DNA from: Ochlerotatus camptorhynchus
Taxonomy: Eukaryota > Arthropoda > Insecta > Diptera > Culicidae
Direction of reading: 5' to 3'
Assembly (NCBI RefSeq): GCF_037179485.1
Contig: NW_027040706.1
Location: forward strand, 186,001 to 250,000
Length of the DNA: 64,000 nucleotides
The notes beneath the pieces are model-generated. The model worked only from the letters and a program-made list of their open reading frames with translations. It had not been told where the DNA came from and did no database searches. Both the position numbers and the translations under genes were made by a program. Of this stretch, positions 28,301 through 40,300 are shown in pieces. Numbering within the stretch: position 1 is the stretch's first letter; every line of letters starts with the position of its first letter.

Positions 28301-31300
28301 TTATGGTGACGAGGTTCATAACGTTCTCAATTAACCATGATGTGGAAAAGGGCCCGAATGCACTAAAGATCCTTCAGACAGTTTGAGTTTCGCTCGAGGT
28401 GTACCAAATACAGATGGTCACGATACTTACGGGAGGTGTCGTGCCGATTAATTTTGAAGACTTGAATCATCTTCAGACCGTTCTTCTTCAGTTCCTCTGA
28501 CAGCGCAGCGGTGTCCATTCCAGGCAGACCACGAAAGACTACCTTAAAGGGCTTGTTTTCCTCGAAATCGTGCAAGAAATACTCCACTTTTTCTGCTTCA
28601 ACAGCTGCACGGCAACTCTTGTAGTGGTTCTTTGCTGGAACCATCAGCTTGATACCATCAGTGCACATGCGCATGGTGCACTTCAATCCTTTCCCGATGT
28701 AGAACTCAATGCTCTCCCGAATCCCAGACGTGAATCCTTTTACGAAGAATGGAGGTACTTTCTCCTTCTTTTCAATTTCAAGCTCTTCGCCATTTCCTAG
28801 AATGGCGTACCGGTTGTTCTAAGGCAACTTGTTTGATGCTGACTGAGCGTTGGTTTCTACAGTGATTTTTCTGTCAGTGTATATTTTTTTCGGATGGGCC
28901 ATACTATTACCTACAACTTCTTTTCAGGCGTCATTATGATCAAATATACCGTATTCGAGTTATGATTTTTTGAAAAAAATAAAACCTTCATAAGCCCTTA
29001 TAAAAAATTATTCCGAACAAATTTACATTTTTTCAATGGAAAGTGTCATCTTGGGTAGCATCCATTCAAATCAAAGATTTAGATTTAGATTTATTTTTTT
29101 CGCGAAATTTGTTCCCAGTAGTTGTAGTAGTTGCTAACTTTGGCTCCTATAATAGTGGAAGTATTGGTTCCTAATTCACTCGGCACACCAATCTTGGGTC
29201 ATCTTTTTTTTCAGTGTGCTGCAAATGTGCCGATTGTGCCGGTCATAGAGCAAGCTGCGATTGTTTGTAAAATACCCATCCCGGCAACCCGGTATTTCTG
29301 ACACCTTGAATGTTTTGGTTACAACAATCAAATGCCTACAAAATTGTGCCGAAGGTGTGGCCGACGGATGTGCCCAAGCTGTACCGAATTTAATAGCGGT
29401 ACAATGAGCTGAGTGACTTACACCTTGAACACTACCCATCTATATGTGCAAAAGGGTTAAAATATGAAGTAAAATTAATAGGACATGATCCAAAGTGTTA
29501 TATTGCAGCAGATGGCACTTTTTCAGTGGTATTGAAATCAAATTTTCGGGGCAAGTATTCCGGCTAGACATTTATTCATAAATATGAATATTTTTTACTA
29601 GTACACATTTGCTGTTCATTACATTTTAGTATACATTGCGTTTTCAACAAGACAACAACTCGGTATTTTACCTCCTTAGCGCTACTAGCACCTCTTTGGG
29701 AAAATATTTTCAGTGAGTGGAGTAAACGTTTTTTCCGTGTTCCGTCATTTTTGGGATAAATTCAAGTTTTAGGTCTTGAAATCTACTTTATTTTAGGATA
29801 ATTTATCTATGAAAAATAAATTTATCTGATTTTCCAGCGTTTTTCTGGCATAATGCCCATACCGCAAGTATAGGTACACCACTACTACTGGAACACCTAC
29901 CCTATACAGAAGTGTGTAGGTGTATGCGCGAAGCACTTTTCCTAAAGTAAAAAATAATAACTTTTTGTATAGAAGTCAAGCAACTGAATAGTTTTGTTCC
30001 CTTTCTCATACCAAACTTAAAGTTCTCCCGCAAATCTAGATCGTTACCAAATTTGTTCAAATTTGGCACAGCTGACGGGAACCTCACTACAGATCGAAAA
30101 AGCAGTGGTAAGCAGGGGGTTGTGATCTGCCATACAAACATGACCCACGCTAATGTAAATTTTGAAGCACTTTTATACTAAGTTCGTACACTGTCTCTCT
30201 TTATCCAGAGAGCGAGAGACTTCAAGAGAGCGTCAAAATAAAATATTAATTAATGAATGAATGTGTTTTTTCTCTCTTTTTTATTGCAGCAACTGTACCT
30301 TGCTACTGGTGATCCTACGTCTTCAGATGATGGAAATTGTAGTCAAATTTCTGGATCGCTATCGCTGGCCGAACCAGTGGCGTGCGCCGACAATACCGGT
30401 CCACTGTTGTGTAGTGACTCGACACTGAGAGACTGCCCCGGGATCGAGCAGCTATGTGTAGTGTGCCATTATTTTCCCCTATCTCGAGCATTGCTACCTT
30501 GCCGACATACGTGCATCTGCGCGGTCTGTTTTAGTAAGTATACTTTTGTCCTAAATCCAACTATTCAGTACGTGAACGACTTACCCTTGCTCACACCAAT
30601 CAATAAATTAGTCTTTTGGTTTAAGGTGGTCCTATTTTCCGCGATTTAAAAAAAACCTGAGATCGCAAAAAAAAACAATTACAGTGAAAGGTATGGTTTT
30701 CACTAAAAACTTAATAGTTTAAACTAAGTATTTTATTATATCCCAAATTATACTGAACGTTTCACACAAGAAATTCTTCTGCTTCTTTTTTTGCGTGATA
30801 CGGTTGGCCGCCACCCGCTTGTTACCATGCCATTGAATATATAACGAGAAACTCTGACATTTCTGTCTGTCTGCATAGAAGCACCGATTACTACGCTCAT
30901 TCCATTCTATTAAAAACGGTGTCTTTGAAAGGCGTTCTAGATTGCAGTACACTTAAAACTCGTATTACAGGTTCTATCAAATTCAGAACCGCGTGCTTTA
31001 GAACCCTGTTCGGCATTTTTTTTTATTACTAGCCTTTCAACCGGCAAAAAACGTGCGTCAGTTGGTATACCCGTTTCACTATTTGATCAACAAGAAATTA
31101 TGTACAATTCGAATGAAGAAAAATATTTAGTCCTGAAGGCGAATGTCGAATTACGGATTATCAATTATATACAAAGACGGATAGATAAACCGTTGATGGA
31201 AGGAACATAAAAAATAAGCATATCATTATCTCGAAATAAAACTACCATCGATTCGGATAGTTGGATTAGGACAGCAACCATTTTTAAGAACTTTTCGTTT

Positions 31301-34300
31301 TGCCATTTTCAATGGTTTTAGCACAGACAAACAGACATAACACATTGAATATTTATCACTGTAAAACATCGTCGCTAAAACATTACCGCCATCTGTTGAA
31401 TACACTGTGGTGGGTAGTACACTGAACAGATGGCGGTAGTGTGTAAACGTCAAACGCAAGGGAATTGACTATGCGCGCCACAGGTGGCGGTACTACCAAC
31501 TACGAGACTTTTAAATTGACCGTTAAATGCTTGTTCGATGAACAACTTGCGAGTGTTATGTCTGTTTGTCTGTGGTTTTAGTAAAAACATCACCATGTGC
31601 TATAAAAATGTGGAGAAAAATATAATAACAGGGTTTAGATTCTAATTCAACGCTGGTTCATGACTCTAAATTCGGCGTGCGAGTTTCAAACGCATTGAAA
31701 CCAAGGTGACTACATATAGGTGTTCTAATGTGTCAAATGCAAGATTCAGCAATGTTGGATTTTTGTATGGGTCAGCGACCGAGTTTGTCTACAATTTGCT
31801 CTAAAACCGCACTTTTCCGTCCCGCGATCTCCTCGCCCACAAAGCTGTATCACCATGTACTATATATACCCACCATGATTGAAACGACATTGGATGACAC
31901 ACACAAATGGATTGGAAAAATTGATTTGCTTGGAGCGCTTCTTTTGTTTTCAGAAAAATGGGTGTAAATATTGGTCGATAACAGTACTGCCCATAATCGC
32001 ATATCAGTCCCATATAGATAGGATATCATGCAAAGATGGGACTGATATGCGATTATGGGTAGAGTAGTGCTGCTTAGATGAAGGCATATTGCGGGCGTTA
32101 ACTGCGGACCACTTTTGTTTTTTAAGATGTTTAAATCTTTTTTTTTTCTTTTTGTAACAATTGTAATTAACTGAAAAAAGGGCCTATTCAGATCGGACTC
32201 GATTATCGGTAACTGACCGTGGTTAATTCTAAATATCTATCGATAATCGATTCATACGTGTAATCAATTCTCGTTATTATTTCTCGATTGATTTTAAGAT
32301 AGGTCCTATGTCCATTTGTCGATCAAAGAATCGATTAACTTGATTCGCTTTCTACCGCGACCTGAGCGTGGATTTCCAATATTGATACATGCAATCAAAA
32401 TTTCAAACATTGAAACTTTGATTGCATGCATCAATATTGCAAACACGCAGCTCAGGTCGCGGAAGAAAGTGAATCAAGTTTATCGATCGACAAGTGGGTA
32501 TTGGACCTATTCTTAAATCAATCGAGATTTATCCCTTTTGTGAATAACGTGTTTACACATGCGTTTACCAATGGCTTTGTTTAAGTCCAAAGAGAAAGTT
32601 GATAAAGAGATAGCGTTTGTGTTGAAAAAAACAAGTTTTTTAACCAGCAAATATTATTCGACCTCTTGCCTACCGTGGTGTTACATTGGACCAGCCGCAT
32701 TTTAGCGGTTTAAAAAAGTATTATGATGAGTAAGGGTCGATTCAAATATGACATCCACAAGTTTTTCGATTTTTTACCCGTCTCCCCCCCCCCCCAGTTT
32801 CACGCTTTTTCTCATACCTATTACACGTACTGTTACACATTATAGGACCCCTCCCCCTTTCAAGAGTGGACGTCATATTTGAATCGCCCCTTAAAAACTT
32901 AAAAAGCGTTTAACGACGTTTTCGTTCGTTTATGGTATTTGCCGGTGAACCAGTGAACCGGATTTCGAAGTCACCGGGAAAATCCCGTGAATTTCGATGA
33001 CAAACCGGGAAAAGATATACTTTGTCCTGTCTCCGAGAAAAAAAAATTTTTTTGAACCTTAAAAAAACCCTGGATTTGACTAGATTTTTTTTAATACAGT
33101 CGATTTGAAGAACTATTAAGAGAATTTTAATTTGATTTTTCCAAAACAATGTTGAGCAGATTTTAGAATGAATTCTACTTATTGATAACATCTATGTATT
33201 TCAAAGAAAATGTACTAGCAAGCAGTGCTGTAAATTATCAAAATCAATAGAACATTTTTGATGAAAATGATAAAAGCAGCTATCCGCTATCAAACACGAA
33301 ACGAAAATCAATTATCTTATTCATGTGTTTCACTTATACATTTTTGCCAAAATATCAGTCTTATACAAACCGCATGGTACACATAAAAGGTACACACTTA
33401 GAAATAACTAATTTTACAAAGTGACGGAATCCATCTTTGACATAAAAGATGAGACGTAAACAAACATGTCATGTAATATTAAGCTACATTTCGCATCTGT
33501 TATGACTCAAATTTATGTCAAAATTGTCGCTCGTATATGTCAGTCTCAGAGCACCTAAATTTACATGAATTTTTCTAAGTGTGTATGTGTGACCGCTTAT
33601 ACATTTCATTTATTAGTTGACTTATACATTTTATGAATAATCAGCAATAGAAATTTGCCAAAAGGTATAAGGAGATTTCTATCCGCGAATGGAACCTGCT
33701 TCGAATGGGTGCTATCAGTTGCTTAGTCATTTGACGAAGGCATGGATCATTCTCATTTGAGAAACGCTTGATATCATTCAATTGAGTGTAACCTACACAT
33801 AAACGGAGCTCTGGTCGACATTCCGGTGAAAAAGCTATGCCACTTCTACCAATCCCCAACCCGATGTTGACCCGACATTGACCCGACATAAACCCAAAAT
33901 TTACCCGAAAACAACACGACATTTGGTCATTGGACATCGACCTTAAATTTACCTTACAGATTAATCCGACATCTGGTCGACTTGTCTGTTCGGGATGATT
34001 TTGCTGGGTTTCTTCCATATTCCACTGTCGTATACCAAATGATAGTGAGTGACTCCATTGACAGTGACGATGAGCTTCGAATGAGAAAGGGGCTTAAAAG
34101 TAAACGGCAGTTAAAAGTAAACGTATAATTTTATATTTAACTGAATTTAACAAAAATAGCGCATGAATTTTACTAAATGTACTTTTCATAATTGAAATTT
34201 ACATGCTTTGGTTCTGTAAAATTCTGTAAAACCCTCATGTAATCTTGGCACATACATCGTTCGAAAAATTCATGTAAATTTCTGCGAGATATAGCGCACA

Positions 34301-37300
34301 TAAAATTAACGCTAGATTTGGCATAACATTACGCGATATTTCGTGTAAGTTTAAGCTAAATATCGCATCAATTAACAATATTGTATGCCAGCCTTTAAAC
34401 GATCTCGCTGTTTATGCCAAGTATAGCTCAAAATTAAATGAAGGGGAGATTTTACGCGATAGTTAAAATTCAGAATTTTTTCTCTGTGTGGGTTCTTTAA
34501 TTTTGAAAAATATATCAATTATTACCTATACATCATCTGAAAGATCTTCGTTTGCTGAGCACAACCAAAATTTTGTACAGTCCCATAGACTGGCATCTCG
34601 ATCTTGGAATCAAGATTTAAAGCAAATTAATAACTTCACTGTTTGACGCTAAACTAACAAATTGACAGTTCGCTACCATACAAACTCACACGGAGGGGCT
34701 CTAAGATGGTGATTTTTGCTAATGTAATCGCACTTATTTAAAATAATTCTAGTGCAACAAAATTGCTGAAATGTTGAATTCCGGTTCAATTTTTAATGCA
34801 GCTTACACATTAAAGAGCCCAATTGCTGTGATACTTTTTTCATTTTCACATGCAATTCTCTGATAACAGGTGCTTGCGGGTTATGTTGGCCATCGTAGGA
34901 AATTCCTACCTGAAAAAAATAAACAGAAGTATTAATAGTGCACTAATAAAAAAAACACTCCATGGGGAACTCTTTTTTAATTGGAGGCGAACCAGCTCCA
35001 GGCTGAAAGCCTCCCTAATAAAGATAAATAATAATAATAATAACTCTTTTTTTAATTCTTTGTGCGTGCAGCAGAGTCAATGTTATAATAAGAGTCCCGC
35101 CAAGAGTGAAGCCAGAAGCAAGCTATGTGATTCCTAATCTTCTATTCGTTGTTCCTTAGTTTGAGGTGGTTAAGACTAGGGTTCTGATGCATGGTTATTA
35201 TCGGTGTCATTCCTTAATTTTGTTGCTAAGGAATCCAATTTTTACTGAAAAAAGAGGCGCTCCTTTGGAGGGTGTTTCAACCTCGGTTTCAACAATCCGA
35301 AGGGTATAAATGGAGGTATAAATAGCGGGACCTTTCAAGGGGCCTCATAGCCTAGTCAGCAAAGGCACGGTATTACCAAGCCGGAGGCGACGGGTTCGAT
35401 TCCCGCTCCGGTCGAGGGAATCTTTCGGGTTGGAAATTTTCTCGACTTTCCTGGGCATAGAGTATCATTGTGCTTGCCACACAATATACAAATTCATGCA
35501 TTGGTATTGGCATCGAAAGCTCTCAATTAATAACTGTGGAAGTGCATTAGAACACTAAGTTGAGAGCACGCAATAAGCTAATATGCGCTAAGCAATAAGC
35601 TTAAAAATGCGAAAAAAGAAGAAGAAGACCTTTCAATTAAAGTCGGATCCTTACGATAAATGCAAGAATGACAACTGTAAAAAATCGAATACTTCTTCAT
35701 TTCTCAATAGTGATGAAGTAATGCCAGCCGGCGAAAACTAAAGATTTTAAGTTGGCTCACTACTTGACTAGCCTTTGGGTCCCAAGCAAATCGATTAACC
35801 TACCCCATTCTAGTCGAAATTCTATTACTACACTATGTTTGTTTTTATTCGTTATGAAAGTTTGACAGATAAAATGAGGGTTTCATGGATTTTCTTATGT
35901 TTCGAGGGGTGCATCGATTCGCTTGGGACCGAAGATAGTACTAGAGCTGAGCCAAAAAGTTGAGCTCGTTTCTTCGGGACCTTCTGGTCTTAGAGTTACC
36001 TCTATGGTAATACCAACAATCAATACGAAACTAACGATTTTAAATTGGTTCACTTCTTGACTAGCCCATTGGTCCCAAGTACATCAATTAACGTACCCCA
36101 TTCTAGTCAAAATTCTAGTACTACACAATGTTTGTTTTAATTCGCTATGAAAGTTTGACAGGTAAAATGTGGGGTTCGTGGATTTTCCATGTTTCGAGGG
36201 GTGCATCGATTAGCTTGGAACCGAAGATAGTACCAGAGCTGAGCCAAAAAGTTAAGCACGTTTTTTCGCGAATCGATGCACCCCTCGGGCCTCATAGCCT
36301 AGTCAGTAAAGGCACAGTATTACCATAGAGGTAACTCTAAGACCACTGGGTCCCGAAGAAAATCATTATTATTTTTGGCTCACTCAGTACCAGAACAACG
36401 GTCCCAAGCAGTCAAACTTTCATAGCGAATCAAAACAAACATAGTGTAGTAATAGAATTTCAACTAGAATAGGGTACGTTAATCGTTTGCTTGGGACCAA
36501 TAGGCTTCTAAAGTGGTGAGCCAATTTAAAATCGTTAGTTTCGTATTGATTGTTGGTATTACCATAGAGGTAACTCTAAGACCACTGGGTCCCGAAGAAA
36601 ATCATTATTATTTTTGGCTCACTCAGTACCAGAACAACGGTCCCAAGCAGTCCCAAGCTATTTCACTCACCCCTGCATGTTCTGCATGAATCCACACACC
36701 CCTGATGTTATCTGTCAAACTTTCATAGCGAATCAAAACAAACATAGTGTAGTAATAGAATTTCAACTAGAATAGGGTACGTTAACCGTTTGCTTGGGAC
36801 CAATAGGCTACTAAAGTGGTGAGCCAATTTAAAATCGTTAGTTTCGTATTGATTGTTGGTATTACCAAGCCGGAGGCGGCGGGTTCGATTCCCGGTCCGG
36901 TCGAGGGAATCTTTCGGGTTGGAAATTTTCTCGACTTCCCTGGGCATAGAGTATCATTGTGCTTGCCACACAATATACAAATTCATGCATTGGTATTAGC
37001 ATCGAAAGCTCTCAATTAATAACAGTGGAAGTGCATTTAGAACACTAAGTTGAGAGCACGCAATAAGCTAATATGTGCTAAGCAATAAGCTTGAAAATGC
37101 GAATAAGAAGAAGAAGTCGAAACATAGGAAAATCCACGAACCCCTCATTTTATCTGTCAAACTTTCATAGCGAATCAAAACAAACAGTGTGTAGTACTAG
37201 AATTTCAACTAGAATGGGGTACGTTAATCGATTTGCTTGGGACAAATAGGCTAGTCAAGTAATTAGAAGTTATGTGTCTTAATTAACATTGAGCTATGTT

Positions 37301-40300
37301 CTGATCGATTGGCATACGACAAAAAGTTTTTTGATGAAAAAATGTAACATAAATGAGGAAGCGAGCACAAGTTTCGCCTGTAGCTTTAAAATCTCAATTT
37401 GTTTACATTTGTGAAATATGACCCGCGACCCGTATTTAGTATAATTTGTAATGTATTTGTGTACGAAAATGGGATTTTACACACGAGGTTAAAATCGTGT
37501 TTAAAGTGTTAATTTCAGTGAATACGATTCATAAAGCGTTCTATATTTATATTCGTTAAAACCTTCCTTATATGAAATCTTTCGCGTGTTTATCAGAACC
37601 TTATTTATTGCACTACCCATTTGCATGGGAATTATAGTATTGTACACATTGTATTTAATAATTGGGTCCTTAAGTTTAAAAAATAAATTTGGTTACTATA
37701 CATCATCTGAAAGCGCTTCGCAAAACGATCCCTCCCCTTTGCTAGTTTTTAACCTGGACGCTAGTGGGCGGGCCTAATCTTATGCTTTTAAGTGGAGCGT
37801 TGGTGATGGTTGGTTTAGGTCCGGCATCGTTGGCTCATGCCGTTGCAGCTTCCTGAGCTTCCCCTCTCTGATGAACCATTGCATGAGAGAACCAAAGTTC
37901 TAGCCTAGAGTGATTTTATCACACCTGTTACTCCTTTTTTAAGAGCCACGTCGTAGTACGCTTACGTATAGACACTGACGTTGGGTGTGATACTGGCGGG
38001 TTTTTCCGCAAATCACTTTTATTTTATTTATTTTTACACAGATTTATTTGGGTTTGTACGGGAATTATACTGTTGAAATATTTCAGAAAGTGCCCAACAG
38101 TGCTCCTTCTACTTGCGTGACATGCTTTCATTTGTTGTTTTCATTGAAGCATTATCCAGGGAACAATGTTCAACACCATTTTTGTACATGGTCTAGTCTA
38201 GTCTATACATACACAGCCAGTACTTGAAAGAATCCTGGAAAATGATAGAAATATATCTATCATTTTTCTTGTCATTATTAATGCCTGCTGCACACTGTAG
38301 TACCTATCAGAGCAGATATAATGAATTCAATATAAAATATGTTTACATTGGATTCATCAAATGAAAGTAAAATAAACAACCTTATTATCTTTTACATAAG
38401 CCTTGTCTGCCTATCGTTCATCCCTGTTTAGGTTTAGTTTTAGGTGTATATCGATATAGCACAGACCTGCTGTGCTAAAATGATTGGTGAGAACGATGTC
38501 GAGGGTGGATCCGACACCGGCTGGTGAGTAGAAGGTAGGCGAGTCCGGATGGAGGACCACATAGTGCCCCGCCTGCAGGTCCGTGGCCAGCACTGCTCCG
38601 TTCTTGTTACTTTTTGCATTGCCCCACAGCGAGTGGCGTGCGTTGAGATCACCGCGAGGATAAACTTACCCTTCCGACGAGTCAACTTCTGGATGTCATT
38701 CTTGAGACGATCGATTGTTTCATCCGTCTCCTTACATTGGGCAGGACAGTAGGTAGATGGCAATGAGTGTGATGAGACCATCCGGCGATGCCAGCTCGAC
38801 TCCAATGGCTTCCACGAACGATAGACGAAAGTCAGGCAGCATCCTGTACTCCAGTTCTCTCCTGATGGCAACCACCACCCCTCTGTACTCGAACTCGGTC
38901 AAGTCTAGCCATTGTGTTATTTGGCAGGCTAAAGTTGATCTCGGGCTTGAGATACGTCTCGGTTAGAAACGCGACATCGATGTTATGTTGGCGCATGAAT
39001 TCTACGATTTCCAGCTGTTTTCTCGCCACTGAATGGGCGTTCCAATTAAGGGCGTTGATGGTGAACGTGAAAGTTCGTCATGAAGTGCATCATTTGCACC
39101 ATCATTTTTTGCATTTCACTGACAAGCGTTGTCAGATGACTGATTACCTGCGTCAGACCATCGGTTGGAGGGACCAACGGTACAGCACCAGGCTGGGTTC
39201 CCCAGAATCCTGGAGGAGTGCTACTTGGTTCGGCTTGCGGTGTATTCCTATACTGCCTTCTGGGCAGCGGAAGGGGAGGAAGATTTGGTGCGCGTCCTTC
39301 GGATGGAGGAAGCGGGGGAAAATCATTTTCCAGATCGATTCCAGGTAGTTGCTTCTTTTTCTGCTGTCTCGGCTGGCTTGCTTTCTTCCGCAGTGCGATG
39401 AATTCAGCCCGCTTGGGACACGATCGACTAGTCGATGTGTGGGCATTCCCGCAATTGACAAAGGTTGGCTGCTTGGGCAGTCACATGTTGTTGGCCGCAT
39501 TTGGAGCAACGCGACTTCATATGGCAGTTGCGCGCGCCATGTCCGAAATTCAAGCAGCTGGTACACTGCGTCACTTCACGGTGGACCGGCTTGTACCGCT
39601 CCCACTCGACGTACTGTCGTACTGAGCAGCGTTCGGATGCTTTGAAGCTGCCTCATGTTTGTGGATCCGCCAACCAAATCCACCAGGTACAGTTGGTCGC
39701 GATACTTGATCGCCTCGTTGTGGCGTTTGATCACGAAAACCTTCACGGGTTGAAGGTTGTTGCGTTTCAGCTCTTCTTCCACAACCGAAACATCCAGCTC
39801 GTGCAGCCCGCGTAGAATGACCTTGAAGGGCTTCGTCGACTGTGTCGTATCCTTCCGAGCCGTCGTCCTCCATTTTCTTTCCATTCATTCACACTTCAGC
39901 AAAGAACATCTATCACGCACAAACTTAGCAAAGTGAATGGTGAACCGTTGCGCCATTTCCGCTTCGCAGTTTCCAGTGTCACAGTATTAGTAAGCTATCC
40001 TTTCTGCAAACGTTCTCACTCACAGACACACACTCACCAATCATTTTAGCACAGCAGGTCTGTGCTATATCGATATACACCTAAAACTAAACCTAAACAG
40101 GGATGAACGATAGGCAGACAAGGCTTATGTAAAAGATAATAAGGTTGTTTATTTTACTTTCATTTGATGAATCCAATGTAAACATATTTTATATTGAATT
40201 CATTATATCTGCTCTGATAGGTACTACACACACCAAGGATGTGAAACAAACAATAAAGCGGCCAGGCCTACTGTGTAGCGTTTAGTTAATTTTTGTGGAA

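Larger units (their letters stand above)
23896..28902 (-). mobile_element. Jockey-like non-LTR retrotransposon, dead, with insertions
   Basis: Reading right to left: ORF1 (ATG 28902) has NNRYAILGN, a pre-zinc-knuckle PRE_C2HC-like part (FKVVFRGLPGMDT, KYRDHLYLVHLE) and a worn GHGTKNC knuckle. ORF2 has an N-terminal endonuclease remnant (IKIANWNACSLRS, 27892-27452), its C-terminal SSHHPVVAEVGSSV (about 27000), a linker (26632-26273), RT fingers EEQFGFRKGRST (26074), DGLVYKLQRYGLP (24460) and the thumb WFKEVVYLGLTLDNKLLF (about 24080). Stops and frameshifts abound, and the palm segment that should hold YADD is deleted near 24250. It ends abruptly at 23896. Confidence 0.85.

Noticed and set aside
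35390..35412. Possible tRNA gene (box B ggttcgattcc)
   Set aside because: The sequence continues into a SINE body with a GAA tail and repeats elsewhere; no cloverleaf beyond the promoter boxes.
39218..39815. Several 116-144 codon frames on the + strand
   Set aside because: They are antisense shadows of the Jockey-like ORF1 and endonuclease, which has clear zinc-knuckle motifs on the - strand.
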